A DNA stretch of 18,206 nucleotides from positions 1 to 18,206 of the forward strand of contig NZ_JBNPVX010000048.1 of the NCBI RefSeq assembly GCF_050434145.1, in the 5' to 3' direction. This DNA is from JAISST01 sp050434145 (GTDB taxonomy: Bacteria > Fusobacteriota > Fusobacteriia > Fusobacteriales > Fusobacteriaceae). The position numbers and the translations under genes were made by a program. Positions 8,667 through 15,522 of the stretch are shown piece by piece; positions within the stretch are counted from its first letter, which is position 1; every line of letters starts with the position of its first letter. Below the pieces are notes generated by a model that was not told the origin of the DNA, made no database searches, and saw only the letters and a list, made by a program, of their open reading frames with translations.

Positions 8667-10043
8667 ATGAAGGTATTGTTTGCAGTAGGTGAAGCTTGGC
8701 CATTTATAAAAACTGGTGGTCTTGGTGATGTAGCCTATTCATTGCCAAAAGTATTAAAAAATATGGGAAATGATGTTAGAGTAATTTTACCTAAATATTC
8801 CCAAATTGAAGAAAAATATAGAGAAAAAATGATTCCATTGGGAAATAAGAATATATGGGTCGCACATCACAATGAATATGTAGGTATAGAGTGTTATGAC
8901 CTTGAAGATGTGACATATTATTTCATTGACGGAGAAAAATATTTTTACAGGAGCTCTACATATGGTCAAATCGATGATTGTGAAAGATTTACTTATTTTT
9001 GCAAAGCAGTGGTGGAGACTTTTGATATAACTGGATTTTACCCTGATATAATTCATTGTAATGATTGGCATACTGGACTTATTCCTATTTATCTGAGAGA
9101 GAGGGGATATTGGAATATTAAGACAATATATACAATTCACAATCTTAGATTTCAAGGCTTATTTTTTAATGATAATATGGAAAAAATATTAGAATTACCA
9201 AGATGGGCATATTATTATGAAGATGGGTTAAAATATTATGATATGCTTTCTTTTATGAAAGGTGGAGTCGTTTATTCAGATATAGTAACTACTGTAAGTG
9301 AGACTTATGCTAACGAAATAAAAACACCTTGGATGGGTGAAGGGCTTGATGGCCTTTTTAGAAAATTTGACTACAAGTTACATGGTGTACTTAATGGAAT
9401 AGATATTGATTCTTATAAATTTCCTAGAAAAGGAAAAACAAGGGCTAAAACCGAACTTCAAGAAAAACTAGGATTAATAGAAGATCCTAATTTACCAATG
9501 ATTTCTATGATAACCAGGTTTGATCGTCAAAAAGGAATTGACATGTTAATGGAAGTATTTGATGATATAATGAAGACTGATGCTCAAATGGTTATACTTG
9601 GGACAGGAGAACCTTATTATGAAGATTTTTTTAGAATGAAAGAGTATCAGTACCCAGAAAGAGTTTGTTCATATATAGGGTTTAATAGTAATTTAGCTAA
9701 AGAGATATATTATGCTTCTGACATGTTTCTGATGCCATCAATATTTGAACCATGTGGACTTTCGCAAATGATTGCAATGAGGTATGGTACAATACCTATA
9801 GTGAGAGAAACAGGTGGATTACGAGATACTGTTATTCCATATGATGAATATGCCAATACTGGAGATGGTTTTGGATTTAAAAATATCAACAGTCAAGAAC
9901 TATTGTGGTGTATAAAATATGCTATGAATATTTATCATGATGGAAATAAATGGCATGACATAATGAATAGAGCAAAGTTACGAGATAATACATGGAGTAA
10001 ATCTGCAGAAAAGTATATAGAATTGTATAAATCATTATTATAG
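8667..10043 (+). CDS. glgA: Glycogen synthase (ADP-glucose type, GT5)
   Basis: GlgA extends alpha-1,4-glucan chains using ADP-glucose. The 458-aa length is usual for bacterial enzymes. The N-terminal Rossmann domain has MKVLFAVGEAWPFIKTGGL with the substrate-binding Lys15 in KTGGL. HCNDWHTGL and LNGID are further hallmarks, and the C-terminal domain has SIFEPCGLSQ (Glu361, equivalent to E. coli Glu377) and RETGGLRDTV. Start ATG 8667 has AGAGGTGA directly upstream; GTG 8658 and ATG 8661 are in frame but lie in that RBS. It begins 27 nt after glgD and is the last gene of the operon, followed at once by an intrinsic terminator. Confidence 0.97.
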   Translation: MKVLFAVGEAWPFIKTGGLGDVAYSLPKVLKNMGNDVRVILPKYSQIEEKYREKMIPLGNKNIWVAHHNEYVGIECYDLEDVTYYFIDGEKYFYRSSTYGQIDDCERFTYFCKAVVETFDITGFYPDIIHCNDWHTGLIPIYLRERGYWNIKTIYTIHNLRFQGLFFNDNMEKILELPRWAYYYEDGLKYYDMLSFMKGGVVYSDIVTTVSETYANEIKTPWMGEGLDGLFRKFDYKLHGVLNGIDIDSYKFPRKGKTRAKTELQEKLGLIEDPNLPMISMITRFDRQKGIDMLMEVFDDIMKTDAQMVILGTGEPYYEDFFRMKEYQYPERVCSYIGFNSNLAKEIYYASDMFLMPSIFEPCGLSQMIAMRYGTIPIVRETGGLRDTVIPYDEYANTGDGFGFKNINSQELLWCIKYAMNIYHDGNKWHDIMNRAKLRDNTWSKSAEKYIELYKSLL

Positions 10044-10082
10044 AAAAAAGAAGGCCTATTTTGTTGAATAGACCTTCTCTTT
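10044..10082. terminator. Bidirectional intrinsic terminator between glgA and the convergent gene
   Basis: The stem 10049-10054/10073-10078 plus 10056-10060/10067-10071 has one C-A mismatch and a 6-nt loop. It has an A-run on the left (10044-10049), which is a U-run for minus-strand transcripts, and CTCTTT on the right for plus-strand transcripts. It starts at the glgA stop codon and ends 10 nt before the stop of the convergent gene, so it can end both operons. Confidence 0.82.
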
Positions 10083-10091
10083 AATTCGGAA

Positions 10092-11219
10092 TTAATTTGA
10101 TGTAACAATTACTTGAAAACCTGCTCCAGTATTATTTAATTTTACAGTGGCATTCATGTATCTTGCAAAAAAGTCAGCTCTAATTAAAGGAACAGCATTA
10201 TTAGGTGAAGCTGGAATAAAATATTTTTCTTGATTACCATTTATGAATACTTTTCCATTGTTTAAATCAATGGATAATTTTTTATCTTTTGATAATTCGT
10301 AAATATTTTTACTACCATCAGCAAATTTGGCTTCATATCCAAGAACTTTTGCAACATCAGGGATAGAAACCAGTGTATTACTTTTTATTCTTTTAGGCTT
10401 TTCACTAATTTTATTTCCATTAACAATAAGTAACCCTTCTTTACCACTAGATAGCACAGAAGTTTTTTGCTTTACAAAATTATACATCCAATTAAAGTTA
10501 TTTTTTAAATTTGAGGCTTTATTTTTGTTAAGTATAGTTGAGCTAGGAAAAAGGCTATATACAATGTTTCTATTATTCATATCAACTAACTTATTGTATG
10601 CACTTATTGAGTTATTAAAAGCTGGGTTATCCACACTTTGAAGAATGTTTATAGGTAAATTTTTTGCAATTTCTACTCTATGATTTTGAGGATTACCATT
10701 TATAATTGTAACTGCAGTAAAATATAAACTATTTTTTGCAATGAAGCTATATAGGATATCAGAACCTACACCAGAAGAATAAGCATAAATTTTATTTTTA
10801 TCGACTTTACCTAATTTTACTAATCCATCAATTAAATCAATAAAACCATTATTATAATCTTCAGCAGAATAGGAATCAACCTTTGAAGGTAATTTAACTA
10901 TTATTGCGTAAGAATTATTCTTGTTTCTAAAATCTTTGGCAAGTAATACAGTTTTAGATGTTTGTATTATTGAATTAAAAGCTGTATCTGAATCAGAAGG
11001 TTCTAAAATAAGGACAAGTGGTAATTTTTTATTGCTAGTATTAACTGGACTAAAAAGGCAATATTCAAACGAAATTAGCCCACGATTATATTTTTCAATT
11101 AGAAATTCATCTTTTAGAACAGTTTTTGTTTTAAAAGTATCATAAGTGGTAACAACAGATGAAGCAAGTCCAGTGGTAAAAGAAATTATAACAAGAATAA
11201 ATAAAAATATTTTTTTCAT
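10092..11219 (-). CDS. Secreted pseudohydrolase (alpha/beta-hydrolase-like) with C-terminal stalk domain
   Basis: The function is unknown. The 375-aa protein starts with a Sec signal peptide (KK, hydrophobic 4-18, likely cut near LAS at 18-20), so it acts outside the cytoplasm. Residues about 40-250 resemble secreted esterase/PHB-depolymerase-type alpha/beta hydrolases (LPLVLILEP, KVDKNKIYAYSSGVGSD, NFNWMYNFV). The active site looks lost: the usual LHG oxyanion motif reads LEP, the GxSxG elbow reads SSGVG, and no His is found where the catalytic one should be. Residues about 263-372 look like a 'copper amine oxidase N-terminal' (stalk) domain, with LLIVNGNKI, NTLVSIPDVAKVLGYEAKF and NNAVPLIRADFFARYMNATVKL. 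AAGGAGGG precedes ATG 11219. It lies 27 nt after a membrane-protein gene, and the two probably form an operon. Domain calls rest on reading the sequence, without a search. Confidence 0.72.
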   Translation of the reverse strand: MKKIFLFILVIISFTTGLASSVVTTYDTFKTKTVLKDEFLIEKYNRGLISFEYCLFSPVNTSNKKLPLVLILEPSDSDTAFNSIIQTSKTVLLAKDFRNKNNSYAIIVKLPSKVDSYSAEDYNNGFIDLIDGLVKLGKVDKNKIYAYSSGVGSDILYSFIAKNSLYFTAVTIINGNPQNHRVEIAKNLPINILQSVDNPAFNNSISAYNKLVDMNNRNIVYSLFPSSTILNKNKASNLKNNFNWMYNFVKQKTSVLSSGKEGLLIVNGNKISEKPKRIKSNTLVSIPDVAKVLGYEAKFADGSKNIYELSKDKKLSIDLNNGKVFINGNQEKYFIPASPNNAVPLIRADFFARYMNATVKLNNTGAGFQVIVTSN

Positions 11220-11246
11220 TTTCCCTCCTTTAAAATATAGATTTTT

Positions 11247-12818
11247 TTAATTGCTAGTTGTTTCTGTTGTAGGAGTATCATTATTTTTTATAGGTGATTC
11301 TTCACTAGTAGTAGTTTCATTTTGTGAATCATTAGAATTCTGATTGTCTTCAGAATTTTCAATTACAGGTGAATTTGGAATAGAACTATCAATTGTTTTA
11401 GGATTGTCTTTATTATATTGTTCAATACTTATTATTTCAACAGTCTCAAAAATTTCAGAGTTTTCATATTGTTTTATGTAAAGATACGGCAATTGCTCTG
11501 TTGTATCTTTTGCAATTAATTGGTCAATGTACTCAGGGTTACTAAATGCATTTTTTCTGATATTATATGTTTGTATATCTTCTCGACTTTTTCCATTTAC
11601 AGGATACAAGGCAAAAATACATTCTGAATTTTCTTCTAACCATGGTTTATTTTGATAATTAATATATCGAATACTAAAATAATTTTCTTTTGTTATGTTA
11701 TTTTTCAGATCAAGGTACGAATTATAAAAAATAGAATGAGTGCTTTTTAGACCAAGTAATAATATTCCAATGAAGCATAAATATAGTAAATTTTTAGAAA
11801 TAGATCTTTTCAGCAATTTAATTAAGAAATTAACAATGAGTATAGTAAGAAAAATTATATATACGCTACCAAGAATAGTATTATATATCAATACCTTTCT
11901 TCCTGTAGAAGGATATGCAGAAATAATGGCAAGAACAAGAGCAATTCCACCAAAAAATAATCCCATAAATAAAACTTTTATAAAAAATTTTTTGATTGAA
12001 CCTTGCTTAGAATTCAGAGGCTCACTTTTTCTTTCTTTTGTTTTGGATGTTTCAAGTTTTGGAGCTGGTATAGTAGTGTTATTAGGACTTGTCCTCAGTG
12101 GCTGAGTAACAGTTGCTTTTGGAGCTGTCGTGTTAATTTTATTTGAATCATTAGTATGTTCTGTTTTAGGAGTAATGACAGTAGCTCCAGTATTTTTTAC
12201 CATTTGTATAAAATCAAAAGAAAACATATTTTGTAGCTCTTTATGTTTTAAACTACCTTCAATACTCAAGTATATAGTTGGGAAAAGTCCTCTAAGGAAA
12301 TTGGTGACTTTATATCCAGGAATAAGAATTCTCTGAGCAGAATTGGTAACAATAACCATTCCAGGTATATTCTGATTATTTCTATCTTTAGCTATTGTTT
12401 TCTGGTAAATCCAGATAATTTCATTTTGTGAAATACTTTGGAACATAAAGAAATTTTTAATAAGAATAATAGCATCTTTAGAAATAATTCCAAGGGATTT
12501 ATACCCTAAACTTTCAGAATGTAGATAAAGATCTTCTATATAATTTAGAGTATGACTAGGTAATGAAGAGAGAATTTGAGAAAATTTTCTCTTTCTTGTA
12601 AAAGAGAAAATTAAAGTAGCTAGAGCTAAAATTAATATAATTGATGTTAAGATAATACAAAATAATTTTATATTACTTTGTGTTTTTTGTGAAACAAGCA
12701 AATAGAATGCAGCAATGGAAATAATAAAAATAAAGCATATTCCCCACCAAACTGCAATGATTCTGGACTTTAATAATTCTTTAAAACGTTCTTCAATTCG
12801 TAATTTTTTTTTGGTCAT
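11247..12818 (-). CDS. Five-helix membrane protein of unknown function with low-complexity tail
   Basis: I do not recognise the family. The protein (523 aa) has predicted membrane helices at about 20-42, 51-73, 278-300, 310-333 and 340-357. Basic residues after helices 2 (TRKRK) and 4 (KLLKR) place the N-terminus and the 75-275 region in the cytoplasm and the C-terminal 165 residues outside. Residues about 85-200 (IISKDAIILIKNFFMFQS, NEIIWIYQK, IPGMVIVTN) read like a small beta-rich PH-type domain, a weak impression only. A Thr/Pro/Lys-rich linker (216-270) follows, and the tail (about 475-523) is almost all Ser, Asn, Thr, Glu, Asp and Pro. The start is ATG 12818: GGAG lies 9 nt upstream (12828-12831), whereas the in-frame ATG at 12833 has no RBS and itself overlaps that GGAG. 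It is the first gene of a unit with the downstream secreted pseudohydrolase. Confidence 0.75.
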   Translation of the reverse strand: MTKKKLRIEERFKELLKSRIIAVWWGICFIFIISIAAFYLLVSQKTQSNIKLFCIILTSIILILALATLIFSFTRKRKFSQILSSLPSHTLNYIEDLYLHSESLGYKSLGIISKDAIILIKNFFMFQSISQNEIIWIYQKTIAKDRNNQNIPGMVIVTNSAQRILIPGYKVTNFLRGLFPTIYLSIEGSLKHKELQNMFSFDFIQMVKNTGATVITPKTEHTNDSNKINTTAPKATVTQPLRTSPNNTTIPAPKLETSKTKERKSEPLNSKQGSIKKFFIKVLFMGLFFGGIALVLAIISAYPSTGRKVLIYNTILGSVYIIFLTILIVNFLIKLLKRSISKNLLYLCFIGILLLGLKSTHSIFYNSYLDLKNNITKENYFSIRYINYQNKPWLEENSECIFALYPVNGKSREDIQTYNIRKNAFSNPEYIDQLIAKDTTEQLPYLYIKQYENSEIFETVEIISIEQYNKDNPKTIDSSIPNSPVIENSEDNQNSNDSQNETTTSEESPIKNNDTPTTETTSN

Positions 12819-12871
12819 TATATTTATCTCCATTTGTTTATTTTTATAAGAAATAAAATTTTGTCTACTAC

Positions 12872-12899
12872 ATTATACACAGTTTTTTCGATTTTTCAT
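12872..12899 (-). promoter_or_regulatory. Candidate promoter of the membrane protein/pseudohydrolase unit
   Basis: On the minus strand, TATAAT (12872-12877) is preceded by a weak -35, ATGAAA (12894-12899), with a 16-nt spacer. It lies about 50 nt upstream of the chosen start at 12818 and downstream of the argG terminator, so the unit is probably transcribed on its own. Confidence 0.5.
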
Positions 12900-12994
12900 A
12901 GGATTTTTTTAAAAAAGGTATATTGCACAACCATAAAATAAAGTTTAAATTTTGAGAATTTATATGAGTATCAAATAAATAATGTAGTTTATAT

Positions 12995-13022
12995 AAAAAA
13001 GGGCAACAATTACTTGTTACCC
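12995..13022 (-). terminator. Intrinsic terminator of argG
   Basis: On the minus strand a 9-bp stem, GGGTAACAA/TTGTTGCCC (13014-13022 with 13001-13009, one T-G pair), closes the tetraloop GTAA and runs into six T residues (13000-12995). It lies 12 nt past the argG stop codon. Confidence 0.9.
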
Positions 13023-13033
13023 AACTAAGATAT

Positions 13034-14245
13034 TTATTTCTTTTTTCTTCGTGCTTCCTTTAATGCTCTTACTTTAGTAGAAAGTCCATATAAGTTGATA
13101 AATCCTTCAGCATCATGATGGTCATACAGCTCTCCTGTAGTAAAGCTAGCTATGTCTTCATCATATAACGAAAATGGTGATGTGGTTCCCTCTTTAATAA
13201 TATTACCTTTATATAATCTAAATTTTGTAGTTCCAGATACTACTTTTTGAGTTTCTGCTACAAATGCAGACAAGGCTTCTCTAAGAGGTGAAAACCATTT
13301 GGCTGCATATACAATTTCTGCAAACTCTATAGAAACCAATCTCTTGTATTTAAGAGTTTCACGATCTAAGACTAATTCTTCCAGCTGTCTATGTGCTTCC
13401 ATAAGAATAGTACCACCAGGTGTTTCATAGACACCTCTAGATTTCATGCCGACTACTCTATTTTCAACAATATCTATAATTCCAATACCATGTTTTCCAC
13501 CTATTTTATTCAGATTTTCAATAATTTTACGCCCTGTCATTTCTACTCCATTTAATTTTGTTGGAATACCTTTTTCCCATTCAATTTCTATACTTTCAGG
13601 TTTATCAGGAGCATTTTCTGGTGAAGTAGATAGTACTAAAAGGTGATTATAATTAGGGGCAGTAGCTGGATTTTCCAACTCTAATCCTTCATGAGAAATA
13701 TGCCAAATGTTTCTATCACGTGAATATGAGGTATCAGAAGAAAATGGAAGAAAAATACCATGTTTTTGACAATATTCTATAGATTCTTCTCTTGAAGTAA
13801 TATCCCATATTCTCCAAGGAGCAATTATTTTAAGATTAGGATTAAGTGCTTTGATACCTAATTCAAAACGGATTTGGTCATTACCTTTACCTGTAGCACC
13901 ATGACAAATGGCACTAGCACCTTCTTTTTCCGCAATTTCAACTAATTTTTTTGCTATTAAAGGTCTAGCAGTGGCTGTTCCTAATAAGTATTTATATTCA
14001 AAAACTGCATCAGCAGCCATAGTAGGAAATATGTAATCATTTACATATTCATCTTGTACATCTAGAATATATAATTTTTTTGCTCCACAATCAAGAGCTC
14101 TTTTTTCTAATCCATCTAGTTCTTCACCTTGACCAAGGTCAATGCAACAACAGATAATATCGTAATCATAGTTTTCCAATAACCATGGAATAATTGTAGT
14201 AGTATCTAGTCCACCAGAGTAGGCTAATATTATTTTCTCTTTCAA
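13034..14245 (-). CDS. argG: Argininosuccinate synthase
   Basis: ArgG joins citrulline and aspartate with ATP to give argininosuccinate, the penultimate step of arginine synthesis, in the cytoplasm. The 403-aa length is normal. It has the ATP-binding loop AYSGGLDT (residues 8-15), GATGKGNDQIRF, SDTSYSRDRNIWHISHEG, the citrulline/aspartate-binding core and a basic C-terminus. The reading frame begins with TTG at 14245, with AGGAGGA (14251-14257) 5 nt upstream and no in-frame ATG near, so TTG is very likely the true start. It sits 22 nt after a solute-binding-protein gene and was probably cotranscribed with it. No argH or carbamoyl-transferase gene is in the window, so product use must depend on genes elsewhere. 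Confidence 0.96.
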   Translation of the reverse strand: MKEKIILAYSGGLDTTTIIPWLLENYDYDIICCCIDLGQGEELDGLEKRALDCGAKKLYILDVQDEYVNDYIFPTMAADAVFEYKYLLGTATARPLIAKKLVEIAEKEGASAICHGATGKGNDQIRFELGIKALNPNLKIIAPWRIWDITSREESIEYCQKHGIFLPFSSDTSYSRDRNIWHISHEGLELENPATAPNYNHLLVLSTSPENAPDKPESIEIEWEKGIPTKLNGVEMTGRKIIENLNKIGGKHGIGIIDIVENRVVGMKSRGVYETPGGTILMEAHRQLEELVLDRETLKYKRLVSIEFAEIVYAAKWFSPLREALSAFVAETQKVVSGTTKFRLYKGNIIKEGTTSPFSLYDEDIASFTTGELYDHHDAEGFINLYGLSTKVRALKEARRKKK

Positions 14246-14267
14246 GATAGTCCTCCTAATTTATATT

Positions 14268-15002
14268 TTAGTCTTTTAGCAAATCATATTTTTTCATAAG
14301 TTCTGCATATTTTCCATTTTCTTTTAATGTAGAGAGAGCTTTGTTAATTTCTTCTAATAAAGCAGGATCATCTTTTCTTATGGCAATGGCATATTCTTCT
14401 TTAGCAACTTCAGTTTCTTTTATAATTAATTCTTCATTTTGAGCTGCATATTTTTTTGCTGGTTCTGCATCTAGTACAATAACATCAACTCTCTTTGATT
14501 TTAAAGCCATTACTGCTTCACCAGTACCATTGAATCTTACTACCTTGGCATCTTTAACTTTACTAACAGCAATGTCACCAGTAAATCCTAAAACTACTCC
14601 TACTTGTTTACCTGATAACTCTTCGAAATTTTTGATATTTACATCAGATTCTTTATTAAGTACAATCATTTGTTCAGAAGAGTAGTATGCATCAGAAAAG
14701 TTAACAAATTTTTTTCTATCATCAGTGGCAGTCATTCCAGCAATGATGATGTCAATTTTTTTAGATTGAAGTGCAGGTAAAAGTCCATCAAAAGCTAAAT
14801 TTTTTACTTCAATTTCTTTTCCAATTAATTTACTTACTTCTTCCATTAATTCAATGTCAAATCCTACAATTTTACCATCTTTTAAGTATTCAAATGGTTC
14901 AAATTCGGCATTTGTACCTACATAAAGTTTTGTAGAGGTAAATGAAAAGCTGCTGACTAATAGTGATAGTAATAAAACGATTTTGATAAAAGATTTTTTC
15001 AT
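14268..15002 (-). CDS. Periplasmic amino-acid-binding protein of an ABC importer (SBP family 3)
   Basis: This protein captures an amino acid outside the membrane and delivers it to an ABC permease. At 244 aa it has a signal peptide (KK, hydrophobic 5-21) without a lipobox cysteine, so it should be a soluble periplasmic protein and not a lipoprotein. Family signatures are VGTNAEFEPFEYLKDGKIVG, GFDIELMEEVSKLIG, AGMTATDDRKKFVNFSDAYY (Arg96, expected to bind the ligand carboxylate) and VDVIVLDAEPA (Asp178, expected to bind its amino group). The adjacent argG suggests arginine or a related cationic amino acid, but this is inference; polar amino acids such as glutamine share the fold. AAGGAGG lies 10 nt before ATG 15002. 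No permease or ATPase gene is nearby, so it either serves a remote transporter or is an extra specificity subunit. Confidence 0.9.
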   Translation of the reverse strand: MKKSFIKIVLLLSLLVSSFSFTSTKLYVGTNAEFEPFEYLKDGKIVGFDIELMEEVSKLIGKEIEVKNLAFDGLLPALQSKKIDIIIAGMTATDDRKKFVNFSDAYYSSEQMIVLNKESDVNIKNFEELSGKQVGVVLGFTGDIAVSKVKDAKVVRFNGTGEAVMALKSKRVDVIVLDAEPAKKYAAQNEELIIKETEVAKEEYAIAIRKDDPALLEEINKALSTLKENGKYAELMKKYDLLKD

Positions 15003-15038
15003 GAAATGTGTTCCTCCTTAAATTAAAAAAGTATTTAT

Positions 15039-15075
15039 AAAAATAAAAAGGATTAGCAATTTTCAATGCCAACCC
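15039..15075 (-). terminator. Leader terminator or attenuator before the binding-protein/argG operon
   Basis: Read on the minus strand, GGGTTGGCA (15075-15067) pairs with TGCTAATCC (15058-15050) as nine base pairs, two of them G-U, around an 8-nt loop. It is followed by TTTTTATTTTT (15049-15039). Read on the plus strand the G-U pairs become mismatches, so the hairpin is built for minus-strand RNA. It stands 36 nt upstream of the binding-protein start and downstream of both candidate promoters, the position of an attenuator. It could also simply end the sORF transcript. Confidence 0.72.
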
Positions 15076-15088
15076 ATTAATTGATACA

Positions 15089-15117
15089 ATTATAACTAAA
15101 AACTTGAAATATTTTAA
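15089..15117 (-). promoter_or_regulatory. Weaker proximal promoter candidate of the binding-protein/argG operon
   Basis: On the minus strand, TTAAAA (15112-15117), a 17-nt spacer and TATAAT (15089-15094). A short inverted repeat AATTG-TAT-CAATT (15079-15091) overlaps the -10 and the expected start site and could be an operator. A start near 15082 would put the terminator hairpin (15050-15075) almost at the 5' end of the RNA. Confidence 0.45.
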
Positions 15118-15147
15118 GAAAAATTATAATATAAGTCAATTTCAAAT

Positions 15148-15255
15148 TTAGTACGAATGCAAATCAGAAGAAGTCTCAAAAGAAGCATTGAAGATATCAA
15201 ATATATAATTCAGTTTAGATATATTCTTTTGCCTTAGATTAAATGAAATAGACAT
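15148..15255 (-). CDS. Small ORF (35 aa) in the leader of the binding-protein/argG operon
   Basis: I do not recognise it. ATG 15255 is preceded by AAGGAG with a 6-nt spacer after GGAG, a textbook ribosome-binding site. An in-frame TAA just upstream fixes the start, and the frame ends at TAA 15148-15150. The peptide begins MSISFNLRQK, has an aromatic and Ile-rich middle and ends SSDLHSY. It has no clear membrane helix or signal peptide and is not rich in Arg, so it is not an obvious arginine leader peptide. It lies about 110 nt downstream of the strong promoter at 15375-15403 and 72 nt upstream of the terminator-like hairpin. It may be an independent small protein or a leader ORF that governs read-through into the binding-protein gene. 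Confidence 0.5.
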   Translation of the reverse strand: MSISFNLRQKNISKLNYIFDIFNASFETSSDLHSY

Positions 15256-15374
15256 TTTTAGCTCCTTACACATTATTAAAAATTTTTCATCAACATAACT
15301 TTATTATTAATTACTAAAATAATATAATGTTCACAATTAGTTTACTAAATTTAAAATTTACTTTAACTAGGTGA

Positions 15375-15403
15375 ATAATATCATATTAAGAACTAAGTGT
15401 CAA
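15375..15403 (-). promoter_or_regulatory. Strong promoter for the sORF/binding-protein/argG unit
   Basis: On the minus strand, a perfect TTGACA (15398-15403), a 17-nt spacer and TATTAT (15375-15380). The -10 overlaps TGAATAATATCA, which matches one half of the ArgR box pattern TGAATWWWWATTCA on the plus strand but not the other half. The whole 15003-15522 stretch between the two large genes therefore holds this promoter, a small ORF, a second promoter and a terminator hairpin. Confidence 0.72.
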
Positions 15404-15444
15404 TAGATTTATTTTATATTTAAAAATTGTTCATTAATACAAAT

Positions 15445-15468
15445 ACCATAAAATCATAATTTTGTGGT
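15445..15468. repeat. 24-nt inverted repeat between the YcxB-like gene and the strong promoter
   Basis: ACCATAAAAT (15445-15454) and ATTTTGTGGT (15459-15468) pair over 10 positions around the loop CATA, with a T-G pair on the plus strand and a C-A mismatch on the minus strand. It is 55 nt past the stop of the YcxB-like gene, but its minus-strand T-tract is poor (ATTTGTATT). It is either a weak terminator for that gene or an operator upstream of the 15375-15403 promoter. Confidence 0.4.
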
Positions 15469-15522
15469 TTGAAGAGAGTAATATGGGTATTGATATTATA
15501 AAATATATTTAGGATTAGCTTA

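Noticed and set aside
8787..9155. A 122-codon open frame on the strand opposite glgA.
   Set aside because: It lies wholly inside a certain gene, has no RBS and no recognisable domain. The same holds for the other antisense frames inside malQ, glgP, glgC, glgD, argG and the membrane-protein gene.
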